Source: Microthrixaceae bacterium (GTDB lineage: Bacteria; Actinomycetota; Acidimicrobiia; Acidimicrobiales; Microtrichaceae). From it: a stretch of 64,000 bases of DNA. The stretch covers positions 62,001 to 126,000 of the forward strand of contig JACJWI010000003.1 of assembly GCA_020637215.1 (NCBI GenBank), given 5' to 3'. Of the stretch, positions 63,078 to 64,000 are shown piece by piece; position 1 is the stretch's first letter, and every line of letters begins with the position of its first letter. Below the pieces are notes generated by a model. The model did no database searches. It was not told the origin of the DNA and saw nothing but the letters and a program-made list of their open reading frames with translations. The position numbers and the translations under genes were made by a program.

Positions 63078-63764
63078 TCAGCGGCTGTAGAAGCGCGGGG
63101 CCCGGTAGCCGGGTCGGATGTCGGGACGGCCCTTGCGCGACGTCCAGCGGTACTGCGCCGAGACCCGTGGACCCACGGCGGTCCCGTCGGCCACCTTGGG
63201 CACCGCATGGAGCCAGTCGGCCTGACATCGACCCCCCATCACGATCAGGTCCCCCGCCGCCGGTGACAGGTCGAAGGTCCGGCCCGCCCCGGCGACCATG
63301 TCGTCGTCGTGGGCGCTGCGCCGCTCACCGATGGGGCGCATCAGGAACGGTCGCTGCGCCCCGAAGGTCAGCACCCCGATGACGGTGTCCTCGAGCCAGC
63401 GCATCTCGCGGTCGCGGTGGAACCCGACGCTGTCGGCCGCATGGCGGTACTGCGCCAGGGCGACGCCATCGAAGCTGACCCGGTAGCGCCGCTCGATCCA
63501 GTCGCCGGCCTGGGCCAGAACGGGGTGGCGGTCGGCTCCGGCCTGGAACCCGCCCAGACGAGGTTCGTCGACCCAGCGCTCGTAGCGGAACACCCGACCG
63601 CCGCTCCAGGAGACGCCGCTCAGCAGGTCGGCGGTCACCTGCTCGGGGTCGGGCACCAGGGCCCGCACGACGTCCACCCAGGATCCCCGGCCCAGGTCGA
63701 TCCGTTCGACGATGGGATCGGCCGTGAGCCAGCTCTGGTCGAGCCCGGAGGAGGAGCGGTCCAC
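63078..63764 (-). CDS. AlkB-like 2-oxoglutarate/Fe(II) dioxygenase
   Basis: A 228-residue DNA/RNA demethylase-like enzyme. The iron ligands are in GFHRDREM (His-x-Asp) and WLHAVPKV (His), and the 2-oxoglutarate Arg in PRVSAQYRW (R-x5-R). Pairing with the downstream, SOS-controlled dnaE2 suggests an alkylation or damage-response role; no LexA box is seen for this gene. The GTG at 63764 is preferred because a TACGGT box lies seven bases upstream. Confidence 0.9.
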   Translation of the reverse strand: MDRSSSGLDQSWLTADPIVERIDLGRGSWVDVVRALVPDPEQVTADLLSGVSWSGGRVFRYERWVDEPRLGGFQAGADRHPVLAQAGDWIERRYRVSFDGVALAQYRHAADSVGFHRDREMRWLEDTVIGVLTFGAQRPFLMRPIGERRSAHDDDMVAGAGRTFDLSPAAGDLIVMGGRCQADWLHAVPKVADGTAVGPRVSAQYRWTSRKGRPDIRPGYRAPRFYSR

Positions 63765-63771
63765 GAACCGG

Positions 63772-63777
63772 ACCGTA
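63772..63777 (-). promoter_or_regulatory. Leaderless-type -10 box for the AlkB-like gene
   Basis: TACGGT on the minus strand, seven bases before the GTG. Only six bases separate it from the -10 box of the divergent M3 peptidase gene. Confidence 0.5.
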
Positions 63778-63783
63778 CCCCCG

Positions 63784-63789
63784 TAGCCT
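63784..63789 (+). promoter_or_regulatory. Leaderless-type -10 box for the M3 peptidase gene
   Basis: TAGCCT, eight bases before the GTG at 63798. Its -35 element would fall within the start of the AlkB-like gene. Confidence 0.5.
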
Positions 63790-63797
63790 GACACGCC

Positions 63798-64000
63798 GTG
63801 AGCGCCACCGATCCCGACACGACCAGCCCCGACACGACCAGCCCCGAGCTGACCCCCGAGCAGGTCGACCTGACCGCAGCGGACGTGGCCTGGGACCTGG
63901 AGCCGCTGCTCGACGGCCACAGCGTCGACGACCTGCTCGACCGGGCCGAGGGCGTGGCCGACCAGCTGGCGAACCTGAGGGGCACCATCGCCGAGATGAC
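63798..64000 (+). CDS. pepF: M3-family oligoendopeptidase, N-terminal fragment
   Basis: Only the first 67 residues lie in the window; the gene continues to the right. After an Asp/Thr/Ser/Pro start with a 15-base duplication (DTTSP twice), the sequence VAWDLEPLLDG and DLLDRAEGVADQLANLRGTIAEM fits the N-terminus of oligoendopeptidase F-type zinc peptidases, which cut short peptides in the cytoplasm. The HExxH site is outside the window. GTG at 63798 fits the TAGCCT box. Confidence 0.7.
   Translation, partial: MSATDPDTTSPDTTSPELTPEQVDLTAADVAWDLEPLLDGHSVDDLLDRAEGVADQLANLRGTIAEM

Overview
The window is 64 kb of high-GC chromosome from an actinobacterium. The evidence is a mycothiol S-conjugate amidase (Mca), two luciferase-like F420-type oxidoreductases, a WS/DGAT-like acyltransferase, a DnaE2 polymerase behind an actinobacterial LexA box, and frequent GTG starts. 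The mix of several acyl-CoA dehydrogenases, F420 enzymes and long ribosomal-protein tails would suit the class Acidimicrobiia, but that placement is inference. I see no tRNA, rRNA, CRISPR array, transposase, integrase or phage gene.

Region 1 (1-13317, + strand) is the fused S10-spc-alpha ribosomal supercluster, from the end of rplC to rpsD, with secY, adk and infA inside it. Most genes overlap by 1-4 bases or lie within about 15 bases of each other. Promoter-like sequences appear before secY and before infA. infA seems to use a CTG (or GTT) start. The window ends the alpha operon at rpsD; the expected rpoA and rplQ are absent. In their place (13326-13520) is a run of 42 C, an AT-containing island and a run of 35 G, which looks like a sequencing or scaffolding artefact, so I treat 13318-13520 as a doubtful join.

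Region 2 (13521-30432) holds kup (K+ uptake), an acyl-CoA dehydrogenase, an MMPL exporter divergent from a TetR regulator, a degenerate receiver-like protein with an alpha/beta hydrolase, an M8-like lipoprotein metalloprotease, a CYTH-CHAD protein, glutaryl-CoA dehydrogenase, a small cell-surface operon, an MFS exporter and a Tat-exported PhoX-like protein.

Region 3 (30591-50065) is metabolic: hydrolase, RecB-type nuclease / PAP2 phosphatase / WS/DGAT operon, F420-type oxidoreductases, SDR, a TDG/Mug-type glycosylase, an acyl-CoA ligase, an HMG-CoA lyase-like enzyme, a GH3 glycosidase, an acyl-CoA thioesterase, glutamate decarboxylase, a thiolase and a secreted thermonuclease. The acyl-CoA genes point to catabolism of fatty, branched or aromatic acids.

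Region 4 (50095-64000) holds ChbG-like and Mca deacetylases, a doubled PhoU/RCK_C protein, a thioesterase and acyl-CoA dehydrogenase, a Bax1-I-like membrane protein, a coiled-coil VanY-type peptidase, an AIM24 protein, the SOS-controlled DnaE2 polymerase, an AlkB-like dioxygenase and the start of an M3 oligoendopeptidase.

The most striking pattern outside the ribosomal operon is that 17 of about 46 genes have a TANNNT -10 box ending exactly 6-8 bases before the start codon, so transcription should begin at or next to the start codon (leaderless mRNA). In dnaE2 this box abuts a perfect LexA site, and alkB and the M3 peptidase gene share a 33-base divergent leaderless promoter. Genes in several loci are also separated by long, often perfect hairpins without U-tracts, one of which is a 55-bp element present twice.
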